Part shown: piece by piece, positions 18,842-25,815 of the stretch
How positions within the stretch are numbered: the first letter of the stretch is position 1
Layout of the letters: every line of letters starts with the position of its first letter
Source: JAVBNN01 sp031551525
Lineage (GTDB): Bacteria; Bacillota; Negativicutes; Acidaminococcales; JAISLQ01
Assembly: GCA_031551525.1 (NCBI GenBank)
Contig: JAVBNN010000028.1
Span: 1-46,121 of the forward strand
DNA length: 46,121 nt
Reading direction: 5' to 3'
Made by a program: the position numbers and the translations under genes
The notes under the pieces: model-generated
Told to the model about the DNA's origin: nothing
Seen by the model: only the letters and a program-made list of their open reading frames with translations
Database searches by the model: none

Positions 18842-19533
18842 AGCTGCTGATACGCATGACAAAAGAGGGAAACTTGCGTTTTATTTCCCATCTCGAGTAC
18901 TCCAGGACGCTGGCCCGGGCAGTAAGGCGGGCCGGGCTGCCTATTGCCTATTCGGAAGGGTTCAACCCGCATATCAAAATGTCGCTGGCTTCCGCTTTGA
19001 GCGTGGGCGTGGCGAGTGTCGCCGAATACGCTGAATTTGATCTGGCTGCGGAAATAACGCCGGAGCAGGCTAAAGCTGCTTTGAATGAGAGCCTGCCGGA
19101 CGGGATAAGGGTATTGGCGGCTGCCGTGGTGGAAAAAAAAGCCCCTAAACTCATGGCCAGCCTGGCCGGTGCGGACTATGAGGCGGTGGTTGATTGCGTT
19201 GGTGAAGACGCGGGGCGCATACTGGCGTCCATAGACGCTTACAATAAGGCTCCGTTTGTGTTACACGCAAAAAAGACGCCACCTGGCAAACCCAAGCGGG
19301 AAGTGGATATGAAGGTTTTTGTAGAAACAGTAACCGCGGAGAGAACGGATATAGGAATAAGCATGAGCTTTTTTTGTGTAATAACGCCGGAGGGCACGGT
19401 AAAGGCGCAAGAGGTGCTGTTGGTGCTGGAAGAGTGTTTTGGGGCGCCGTTTGCAAATTGCACGGCGTATATTACCAGAAAAGAGTTGTATGCAGCTGGC
19501 AAAAGCCCTTTGATAACGGGAGGCGCCCCATGA
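18838..19533 (+). CDS. TIGR03936/DUF2344 family protein
   Basis: This 231-residue protein begins with a conserved KLLIRMTKEGNLRFISHLEYSRTLARA segment and is the standard neighbour, and sometimes fusion partner, of the radical SAM protein upstream. Its function is unknown; its position next to RNase G and rplU has suggested a role in RNA or ribosome maturation, which is inference. ATGA overlaps join it to both the upstream and downstream genes. Confidence 0.9.
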   Translation: MKLLIRMTKEGNLRFISHLEYSRTLARAVRRAGLPIAYSEGFNPHIKMSLASALSVGVASVAEYAEFDLAAEITPEQAKAALNESLPDGIRVLAAAVVEKKAPKLMASLAGADYEAVVDCVGEDAGRILASIDAYNKAPFVLHAKKTPPGKPKREVDMKVFVETVTAERTDIGISMSFFCVITPEGTVKAQEVLLVLEECFGAPFANCTAYITRKELYAAGKSPLITGGAP

Positions 19534-20924
19534 AAAACCGTATATTGGTGAGCGTTACGCCGGAGGAGACCTCGATGGCTCTTATGGAAAACGGCTTATT
19601 GCAGGAGTATTTTTTAGAACGCAACAACGAAGAGCATATAGTTGGAAATATTTTCAAAGGCCGGGTAAAAAATGTTCTCGATGGTTTGCAGGCGGCGTTT
19701 ATTGATATAGGACGCGACCGTAACGTCTTTTTTTATAACAGCGACAAATTGCCGCTCTCGGAAGGTCAAACCATGCTGGTGCAGGTGGTAAAGGACTCCA
19801 TGGGCAGCAAGGGACCGCGGGCGTCTGATGCTATATCTTTGCCTGGGCGGTATGTTGTGTTCCTGCCCTTTAGTAATTATATCGGCATATCAAAGAAGAT
19901 CGCCAGCCAGGAAGAGCGGGCGCGTCTTAAGGAGCTGGCCGACAGCAGCCGTCCGGAGGGGATGGGAATCATCGTCAGAACCGTTGCTGAGGGAGTTTCG
20001 GGCGAGGAGCTTAAAAGAGAGATAACCAGGCTGACCGGATTGTGGCGGGCGATCGAAGCGCGCGCCGCGCGTACTTCTTCACCTAGCCTCCTGTACCGGG
20101 AGGTAGACTTGCCGATCAGGATAGTACGCGATTATCTCAACGAACGGATAGACGAATTGGTCATAGACGACCAAAACGCTTACCAGCGGGCGTGTGAACT
20201 GGCTTCGTACATATATCCGGATTATACGGGGAAAATGGTGCTTTATGAGACGACAGAAGGCATTTTCCAGCATTACGGGATTGCCGGGGCGATAAAAGAA
20301 CTCTCGAGTCGTACGGTAAGTCTGGCGTGCGGCGGGTATCTGGTATTTGACCATACGGAAGCGCTGACGGTTGTAGACGTGAATACGGGGCGCTTCAAGG
20401 GGGCGGGCAGCCTTGAAGATACCGCTACCAGAACCAACCTCGAGGCGGTTGAGGAGATCGCCCGTCAAATCAGGCTGAGAGATATCGGTGGAATAATAAT
20501 AATAGATTTTATTGATATGAATGACCTCGATAACCGGCAAAAAGTATTGTCTGCGCTGGAACATTCCTTGCAAGGAGATCGCATGAAGCCGCGTGTGTTG
20601 GGGCTGACCGTGCTCGGTCTGGTGGAAATGACCCGCAAAAAAGCCCGGCAAAACACTATGGCCGTCATGTTCACTAACTGTCCGATATGCAACGGCAGCG
20701 GATTTGTAAAATCTCCAGAGGCGGTGTGTGTGGAAATCTGCCGCCAGGTGCGGGCCACAAAAAATGCCAGACCGCTTTTACTGCAGGCGCATACAAGCGT
20801 AACGGAACGGTTTATCAAATATGATCTGGAGCGTGTAGGCATGGGGCGTCGAATACGTGTCCAGGCTCTTGACGGCATGCATCCGGAAGGGTTTATACTG
20901 CTTGATGACGGCGTTGACAAATGA
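19530..20924 (+). CDS. rng: Ribonuclease G/E family endoribonuclease
   Basis: This enzyme cuts single-stranded RNA, and in other bacteria matures the 5' end of 16S rRNA and degrades mRNA. The 464 residues contain an S1 domain (about 35-125) and the DNase-I-like core. D283 and D326 match the two Mg2+-binding aspartates of E. coli RNase E (D303 and D346, the same spacing of 43), and C384-P-I-C387 is the zinc link. The length fits RNase G, without the long RNase E tail. The ATG at 19530 overlaps the preceding stop; the longer open frame upstream lies inside the previous gene. Confidence 0.95.
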   Translation: MKNRILVSVTPEETSMALMENGLLQEYFLERNNEEHIVGNIFKGRVKNVLDGLQAAFIDIGRDRNVFFYNSDKLPLSEGQTMLVQVVKDSMGSKGPRASDAISLPGRYVVFLPFSNYIGISKKIASQEERARLKELADSSRPEGMGIIVRTVAEGVSGEELKREITRLTGLWRAIEARAARTSSPSLLYREVDLPIRIVRDYLNERIDELVIDDQNAYQRACELASYIYPDYTGKMVLYETTEGIFQHYGIAGAIKELSSRTVSLACGGYLVFDHTEALTVVDVNTGRFKGAGSLEDTATRTNLEAVEEIARQIRLRDIGGIIIIDFIDMNDLDNRQKVLSALEHSLQGDRMKPRVLGLTVLGLVEMTRKKARQNTMAVMFTNCPICNGSGFVKSPEAVCVEICRQVRATKNARPLLLQAHTSVTERFIKYDLERVGMGRRIRVQALDGMHPEGFILLDDGVDK

Positions 20925-20942
20925 TGATGGAAATGCTATCCT
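20914..20942 (+). promoter_or_regulatory. Promoter for rplU-prp-rpmA
   Basis: A consensus TTGACA at 20914-20919 and TATCCT at 20937-20942 are separated by 17 bases. The -35 box lies within the last codons of rng and the spacer covers its stop. Predicted transcription start is near 20950. Confidence 0.75.
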
Positions 20943-20949
20943 ATATTGG

Positions 20950-21048
20950 CATAGTTATAAATACTCATGCTCCTTATGGGCAAAAGCCCTAACCGCGCGG
21001 AGAGGTTTTAAATGCCTTGCGCTACCGTATCCGGCGAGTCTGTAGATA
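20950..21048 (+). promoter_or_regulatory. Probable L21 leader RNA
   Basis: The transcribed region before rplU has a GGGC-AAAA-GCCC hairpin (20978-20989), then ACCGCGCGGAGAGGTTTTAA and a CCTTGCGC segment that can pair with the GCGC...AGG part (about 20994-21023). This resembles the ribosomal protein L21 leader described in Firmicutes, through which rplU operon expression is thought to be controlled. The match is from memory of the family and needs a covariance-model search. Confidence 0.55.
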
Positions 21049-21063
21049 AAAGGAGGTGTAATG

Positions 21064-21375
21064 ATGTACGCGATAATTCAAACAGGCGGCAAACAGTATA
21101 AAGTCAGCGAAGGGGATACCCTTTTGGTGGAAAAACTCGCTACCGCTGAAGGTGAAACAGTAGTATTCGACAAGGTGCTAACCCTTGTGAACGACGCAGG
21201 AGTAACGATCGGGCGTCCGTTGGTAGACGGTGCTGCGGTAAAGGCGAAAGTGCTGGAACATGGCAAAGGCGATAAGATATTGGTTTTCAAATATAAAGCC
21301 AAATCCAACTACCGTAAACGCCAAGGCCACAGGCAGCCGTTTACCAAAATTTCCATCGAAACGATTCAAGCCTGA
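21064..21375 (+). CDS. rplU: 50S ribosomal protein L21
   Basis: This 23S rRNA-binding protein of the large subunit has its typical length (103 residues) and sequence (MYAIIQTGGKQYKVSEGD at the start; KSNYRKRQGHRQPFT near the end). Two adjacent ATG codons (21061 and 21064) follow AAAGGAGGTG; the second has the better spacing and gives the canonical N-terminus. Its stop overlaps the start of prp by one base. Confidence 0.97.
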   Translation: MYAIIQTGGKQYKVSEGDTLLVEKLATAEGETVVFDKVLTLVNDAGVTIGRPLVDGAAVKAKVLEHGKGDKILVFKYKAKSNYRKRQGHRQPFTKISIETIQA

Positions 21376-21695
21376 TGATAAACCTCCGTATTGGACGCAA
21401 TCAGAAGGGGCACATATATTCCTGTGAAGTCAAAGGCCATGCCGGACTGGGGGACAAAGGCACAGATATAGTCTGTGCGGCCGTTTCTGCACTTACCCAG
21501 ACTGCGCTCCTCGGACTTGGGAAATATTTAAATTGTCCGTTGGCTTATGATGCCAAGGAAGGCGCTTTGAGTTTTACGCTTACCGGAGCGCCGGATGTTA
21601 GGACAGACGCTATTTTAGAAACAATGCTGCTCGGACTTTCAGAGATTGCCGGCAGTTATCCGAAAACTTTAAAAATCGAGCAATATAGGGGGTGA
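21375..21695 (+). CDS. prp: Ribosomal-processing cysteine protease Prp
   Basis: Prp (YsxB) removes the N-terminal extension of L27 before or during ribosome assembly. The 106 residues contain the catalytic pair in GHAGLGDKGTDIVCAAVSALTQ, a His followed about 12 residues later by Cys. It lies between rplU and rpmA, as is normal in Firmicutes, and rpmA here carries the matching extension. Confidence 0.94.
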   Translation: MINLRIGRNQKGHIYSCEVKGHAGLGDKGTDIVCAAVSALTQTALLGLGKYLNCPLAYDAKEGALSFTLTGAPDVRTDAILETMLLGLSEIAGSYPKTLKIEQYRG

Positions 21696-21700
21696 ACCAC

Positions 21701-21982
21701 ATGTTTAAATTTGACTTACAATTGTTTGCACATAAAAAGGGCGTTGGCTCTTCGCGTAACGGTCGTGACAGCGAATCCAAGCGTTTGGGCGTAAAAAGCC
21801 ACGCCGGTCAGATCGTGACTGCCGGCAGTATATTGGTGCGTCAGCGCGGGACGAGATTTCATCCGGGCGTGAATGTGGGCATTGGGAGAGACCATACTTT
21901 ATTTGCCAAGATACCCGGTCGGGTCGCTATCGAGCGCAAGGGCCGCGAAGACAGGCAGATAAGCGTGTATAGCGCAGAGTAA
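21701..21982 (+). CDS. rpmA: 50S ribosomal protein L27
   Basis: L27 reaches the peptidyl-transferase centre. The 93-residue precursor begins MFKFDLQLF before A-H-K-K-G, which matches the nine-residue Prp-cleaved extension known from Staphylococcus, with cleavage expected between F9 and A10. The ATG at 21701 has AGGGGGTGA upstream at good spacing; a GTG at 21692 lies inside that site. A bidirectional terminator follows. Confidence 0.96.
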   Translation: MFKFDLQLFAHKKGVGSSRNGRDSESKRLGVKSHAGQIVTAGSILVRQRGTRFHPGVNVGIGRDHTLFAKIPGRVAIERKGREDRQISVYSAE

Positions 21983-21990
21983 ATAGCATG

Positions 21991-22021
21991 AAAAAACAGG
22001 CGGTTTATCCGCCTGTTTTTT
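21991..22021. terminator. Bidirectional terminator between rpmA and the anion transporter
   Basis: CAGGCGG (21997-22003) and CCGCCTG (22009-22015) form a 7-bp stem around TTTAT, extended by A-tracts on the left and T-tracts on the right. It can end transcripts arriving from both convergent sides. Confidence 0.85.
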
Positions 22022-22056
22022 ATTTGCCATGATGAGAAGCGTGCCTTTGCCGAAAG

Positions 22057-23439
22057 TCACCATAACCCGATCAGTTTCCAATATAAAAGCAACAGGGGAA
22101 AGATCAGCACAGTGGTCATAACGGCTTTCCCGATTAATAGTTTTACCAGATAGACCATTTTCAAGCGTCTGTACGAATAAAGAAAAAGCAACACGGCGTA
22201 TTGGTAAGGAAGTGTATACTGATCCATGCCGTAAATGAAAGAGTAGAGCATGGCCCGTGGGTCGATCCCGACCTTTAGGGCAATCTCGGTCAGCGGTATG
22301 CTAAGGGCGGCAAGACCGGTCATGGGGGTAAGGAAAAACAGCGTCAATATGCCGAAAAAGTAACTTACCCAGAGGTACAGTATTTTTTCCTGTATGCTGA
22401 ACAGTTGCACCACAGTTTCCGCTAGTTGTTTGGCCACGCCTATATCTGCCGCAACCGAACCAATAGACATGGCTCCGCCGATGAAAAACAAAACGGACAG
22501 GTTCATTTGGTCAAAGTCTTTATTACTGAGAAGGTTTAGCCCAGGCAAAAAGAGGAAGGTGGCGATAAGAGTCATGCCCCAGGCGACGTTTATCTGGTGC
22601 CAGGAGTCGGTGGCAAGAAAGATGAGGGTAAAGAGAAGTAAGATAATGGCTTTTTTTTCGTTTAAGCTTATGGGGCCGAGTTCGTGATATTTATCCATTA
22701 TTATGGCAATATTTATATTTTTGTTGGCCGGACGCAGGATGAATAGCATCAGGGCGAAAGACGAGAGTGAATATAAAAGGGCGGGCAGGAAATTCTGCCA
22801 GGCATACTCGAACCAGCTGACCGAAATACCGCTGGCTTGCGTCATGATTTGTATGCTGCTGGGGATTTGCACGCAGCCGGTCAAAAAGCATAGAGAGGGA
22901 GGGGCTACCGCCAAAAAACAGGTCAGCATTATGGATGCGGATTCTTTAGAGTTGGCGTCAAATTCCAAGGCGTTGGCAAGGCCAATACCGAGGACACAGA
23001 AGATGGACACTTTGCCAAGAGCGGTGGGAATGAGCGGTGCAATGATAAGCCCGCACAACACCAAGCCAAAGAGCGTGTTATAAAACCGGTTGCCGGAAAC
23101 GAGGATGCATTTATAGGCTAGCCGGTTGGCTAAGCCTGTTTTTAAAAGCATGTGACCGATGATAATTCCGGAAAAGCACAGCCAAGGCACAGTACTGCCC
23201 CAAGAGGCAAAAACAGATGACGGTTTGGCAATACCGGATACGATGTACAATATGGGCAGGACTATTGCTACCATCGTAGAGGAGACAAAGCTGCTTGCCC
23301 AGCAATAGACGGCCCATACAGTAATGGCGGCGTAAAGCGAGAAGTTTTCCGGCAATCCCTGCTTTCCGGCTAGATAGTAAACAGTTACAGGCAGTATGAA
23401 CATAAAAAAATTTTTCAGCATATCGAGCGGCAACTTCAT
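22057..23439 (-). CDS. DASS/SLC13-like anion transporter
   Basis: This integral membrane protein of 460 residues has about 11-12 helices and no soluble domain. The two re-entrant-like regions (SSTMVAIVLPILYIVSG near 50-70 and TPMTGLAALSIPLTEIA near 365-385) suggest the divalent anion:sodium symporter group (dicarboxylates, citrate or sulfate), but the SNT motifs are diverged, so the substrate is unknown. The ATG at 23439 has GGAG 8 bases upstream; a TTG directly before it is less likely. It lies downstream of the sulP gene on the same strand, separated by a 15-bp hairpin. Confidence 0.7.
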   Translation of the reverse strand: MKLPLDMLKNFFMFILPVTVYYLAGKQGLPENFSLYAAITVWAVYCWASSFVSSTMVAIVLPILYIVSGIAKPSSVFASWGSTVPWLCFSGIIIGHMLLKTGLANRLAYKCILVSGNRFYNTLFGLVLCGLIIAPLIPTALGKVSIFCVLGIGLANALEFDANSKESASIMLTCFLAVAPPSLCFLTGCVQIPSSIQIMTQASGISVSWFEYAWQNFLPALLYSLSSFALMLFILRPANKNINIAIIMDKYHELGPISLNEKKAIILLLFTLIFLATDSWHQINVAWGMTLIATFLFLPGLNLLSNKDFDQMNLSVLFFIGGAMSIGSVAADIGVAKQLAETVVQLFSIQEKILYLWVSYFFGILTLFFLTPMTGLAALSIPLTEIALKVGIDPRAMLYSFIYGMDQYTLPYQYAVLLFLYSYRRLKMVYLVKLLIGKAVMTTVLIFPLLLLYWKLIGLW

Positions 23440-23466
23440 CAAAATATCTCCAAAAACAAATAAAAT

Positions 23467-23504
23467 ATCTGCTGATTTATACTTTACCTTATAAATCAGC
23501 AGAT
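23467..23504 (-). terminator. Long hairpin, terminator of sulP or attenuator of the DASS gene
   Basis: A perfect 15-bp inverted repeat (23467-23481 and 23490-23504; core ATCTGCTGATTTATA) with an 8-base loop lies between the two minus-strand transporter genes. Read on the minus strand it is followed by a T-rich tract. It probably separates the expression of the two genes. Confidence 0.7.
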
Positions 23505-23531
23505 GTAAAAAAAATTATAAAAATAAAATAA

Positions 23532-25235
23532 TTAATGTATAGTGGGTGGGGTTTCTTTTACGACTGGCGGTTCTTTTTTGGTAGAAAGACGGGTGACAAT
23601 TTCCTCTGCTTTTTTCATGGTTATGGCAAAATCATTCCAATACATGCGCTTGCCGGTTATAGCAAGTATGCCTGCTTTATGCAATGTCCTGCGTACATGC
23701 GGATTGGCTTCGGTAATAAATACGCGGACTTTTTTCTTGGAAAGTTTCTTTATAACTTCGGTAAGTGTTTCAAGAGCCGTTATGTCGACGAATGGAACAT
23801 GGTTGAAGCGCAGGATGAGGACGTGTGGGTAGGTATTGGTGTGGGCGAGCGCCCGCTCGAAGTTCTCTACCGCGCCAAAAAAGAAGGGACCTTCTATGGC
23901 ATAGACTAAAAGTCCTTTCGGCAGGCTGCCCGATTTGAGTTCCGGCAGGGAGCCTTTAAGTTCGGCACCTTCTACTTTATGCACTTCGATAGCGGTGGCC
24001 ATGTTTTTCATAAAATGCAGTATAGCGAGCAGTACGCCGACATTTACTGCGACCACCAGGTCTGTGAAGATGGTGAGAAAAAAAGTGACTACCAGGATGA
24101 CCACGTCGGGCATGGGCGCTTGGCGCAGCATATAGACAAAGTGTCGAATGTCGCTCATGTTGTAGGATACTACAAACAGTATGGCAGCCATGGCGGAAAG
24201 CGGTATATGCGCGGCCAAGGGTGACAGAAAGAGCAATATCAATACAAGTCCTAGTGCGTGAAAGATGCCGGACAAGGGGCTGTTGCCGCCGTTTCTAATG
24301 TTGGTAGCCGTACGCGCTATCGCTCCGGTAGCGGCTATGCCGCCTAAGAGCGGGGCGCAGATATTCGCGAGGCCCTGGCCTATGAGTTCCTGGTTGGAGT
24401 CGTGCTTGGTGCCGGTCATACCGTCGGCGACTACCGCTGATAAAAGAGATTCTATAGCGCCCAGCATGGCGATGGTGAAAGCCGGGCCGATGAGGTCGAC
24501 CATGCGGCTCCAATTCCAGGCGGGCAACGTGAGAGACGGCAGTGCCTGCGGTATGCCGCCGAAAGTGCTGCCGATGGTCGCTACGCCGTCAAACTGAAAG
24601 GTGTATTGCAATATTGTTGCCATGGCCATGGCGACTAGCGGGCTTGGTATGCGGGAAAAACGTTTTATTTTTGGGAAAAATACTATAGTTAAAAGCGACA
24701 GGATGGCTAAAGCGGTGGTTTCGATATGAAATGCGGGTAAGGCCTCTAGGAGTCCCCAGACTTTTTCGTGAAAATGCTCGCCGCCGGTCTTCGGCAGGCC
24801 AAAAAAATACTGCCATTGGCCAAGCCAGATGATGACCCCGATACCTGCTGTAAAGCCTACTATTACCGGTGTGGGGATGAATTTTATTACCCCGCCGAAT
24901 TTGGCGAGGCCCAAGCCTACGAGTATAAGACCGGCCATTATGGTGGCGATCTGGAGCCCCTCCAGGCCGTGCGCGTTGGATATACCAAGTAAGAGTACGA
25001 TGAATGCGCCGGTAGGGCCGGCTATTTGAAACCTGCTGCCGCCAAAGATGGAAACAAGGGCGCCGGCAATAATGGAGGTATAGATGCCCTGCTCCGGTTT
25101 GGCGCCTGATGCTATGGCAAAAGCCATGCCGAGCGGCAGGGCGATGACGCTTACGATAAGACCGGCGACAAGGTTTTTCAGCCAGTTCTTTTGGCGGAGC
25201 AAACCGGCCTGTTTTGCCTCTAAAAAGGCAATCAT
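23532..25235 (-). CDS. SulP family anion transporter with STAS domain
   Basis: SulP proteins carry sulfate, bicarbonate or related anions, often as symporters. The 567 residues have an N-terminal transport domain (about 1-410) with IVSVIALPLGMAFAIASG and FQIAGPTGAFIVLL, followed by a C-terminal STAS domain (about 445-545). The STAS core is LRFNHVPFVDITALETL; in STAS domains of this kind the residue at the phosphorylatable Ser position is variable, and here it is Ile-Thr. The start at 25235 is set by GAGGTGAT upstream. The substrate cannot be told from sequence. Confidence 0.92.
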   Translation of the reverse strand: MIAFLEAKQAGLLRQKNWLKNLVAGLIVSVIALPLGMAFAIASGAKPEQGIYTSIIAGALVSIFGGSRFQIAGPTGAFIVLLLGISNAHGLEGLQIATIMAGLILVGLGLAKFGGVIKFIPTPVIVGFTAGIGVIIWLGQWQYFFGLPKTGGEHFHEKVWGLLEALPAFHIETTALAILSLLTIVFFPKIKRFSRIPSPLVAMAMATILQYTFQFDGVATIGSTFGGIPQALPSLTLPAWNWSRMVDLIGPAFTIAMLGAIESLLSAVVADGMTGTKHDSNQELIGQGLANICAPLLGGIAATGAIARTATNIRNGGNSPLSGIFHALGLVLILLFLSPLAAHIPLSAMAAILFVVSYNMSDIRHFVYMLRQAPMPDVVILVVTFFLTIFTDLVVAVNVGVLLAILHFMKNMATAIEVHKVEGAELKGSLPELKSGSLPKGLLVYAIEGPFFFGAVENFERALAHTNTYPHVLILRFNHVPFVDITALETLTEVIKKLSKKKVRVFITEANPHVRRTLHKAGILAITGKRMYWNDFAITMKKAEEIVTRLSTKKEPPVVKETPPTIH

Positions 25236-25304
25236 TGTGTAAATCACCTCATAAATGTAATAAAAAATAACTTATATAATGCAAAATAATACGATACGTA
25301 GCTA

Positions 25305-25333
25305 ATATTAGGCAAATTTTTGCTATTTGTCAA
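25305..25333 (-). promoter_or_regulatory. Promoter of the sulP gene
   Basis: On the minus strand a perfect TTGACA (25333 to 25328) and TAATAT (25310 to 25305) are 17 bases apart. The predicted transcript starts near 25298, giving an untranslated leader of about 60 bases. Confidence 0.75.
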
Positions 25334-25443
25334 CTTTATTTGGCATTTAATTTAGTATCTGGCGGCGGGCAGATACGCGATGATAGTAAGCTGCGCCCTT
25401 TGCGAGACCGTCAAAAGACGCGGCGGCGGCGCAACAATTAATA

Positions 25444-25472
25444 TTTACAAACAGGCTAAACTAGCATAAAAT
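25444..25472 (+). promoter_or_regulatory. Promoter of the Spo0B-like/obg/pro unit
   Basis: TTTACA (25444-25449) and TAAAAT (25467-25472) are 17 bases apart. Predicted start near 25479, leaving a leader of about 110 bases before the first gene. Confidence 0.7.
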
Positions 25473-25511
25473 AGTAATACTAAAGCCTTTGCGCGTCGGC
25501 CCGTGTAAGCA

Positions 25512-25540
25512 AAACCCTGAAGCCAAGGACTTCGGGGTTT
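25512..25540 (+). promoter_or_regulatory. Hairpin in the leader of the Spo0B-like/obg unit
   Basis: An 11-bp stem (25512-25522 with 25530-25540, one G-U pair) with a 7-base loop is followed by a CTGTTTCTTGC stretch. Outer segments GGCC and AAGC upstream can pair with GCTT and GGCC downstream. It looks like an intrinsic terminator within the leader, so it could be an attenuator. It may instead simply insulate the unit from read-through. Confidence 0.55.
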
Positions 25541-25587
25541 CTGTTTCTTGCTTCGGCCAGGGAGGGGAAAAAACCAGGAGGTTTGGG

Positions 25588-25809
25588 ATGGATAAAAATG
25601 AGTTGTTTACTGATAAAGAAGTCATCACGCTTTTGCGCAAGCAGCGGCATGATTTTATAAATCATGTGCAGGTCATTTACGCGTATCTGCAAATGAACAA
25701 GCAGGAAAAGGCCGAAGAGTATATAGATAAGCTGGATATAGCGCGTCCGGAAAGCGGGGCCGAACTCCGGGCATTGCTTGACGGGGCGCAAAGAGCGAGA
25801 GAGGATTAA
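25588..25809 (+). CDS. Spo0B-like short phosphotransfer-type protein
   Basis: This 73-residue protein consists almost wholly of the helical-hairpin dimerisation domain of the Spo0B type (SPOB_a): LRKQRHDFINHVQVIYAYLQMNKQEKAEEYI, with H21 at the position of the phospho-accepting His. The C-terminal ATPase-like half of Bacillus Spo0B is absent. The ATG at 25588 follows AGGAGG. As in Bacillus it lies directly before obg (6 bases). Whether it takes part in a phosphorelay is unknown; the His and the D22/N25 pattern are intact. Confidence 0.8.
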   Translation: MDKNELFTDKEVITLLRKQRHDFINHVQVIYAYLQMNKQEKAEEYIDKLDIARPESGAELRALLDGAQRARED

Positions 25810-25815
25810 TTTGAC

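Larger units (their letters stand above)
25236..25587. other. 352-base intergenic region between divergent units
   Basis: This gap holds the sulP promoter (minus), a short inverted repeat (GTATCTG/CAGATAC at 25355-25376), a GC-rich stretch of about 70 bases with no reading frame I can support (25365-25435), and then the promoter and hairpin leader of the Spo0B-like/obg unit. No RNA gene was recognised. Confidence 0.6.

Noticed and set aside
22057..25235. Transporter pair as part of a transposon or genomic island
   Set aside because: No transposase, integrase, direct repeats or tRNA lies at either end; inversion or insertion by other means remains open.
25365..25435. GC-rich patch as a possible RNA gene or mobile-element scar
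   Set aside because: No cloverleaf, no terminal repeats and no target duplication could be found.
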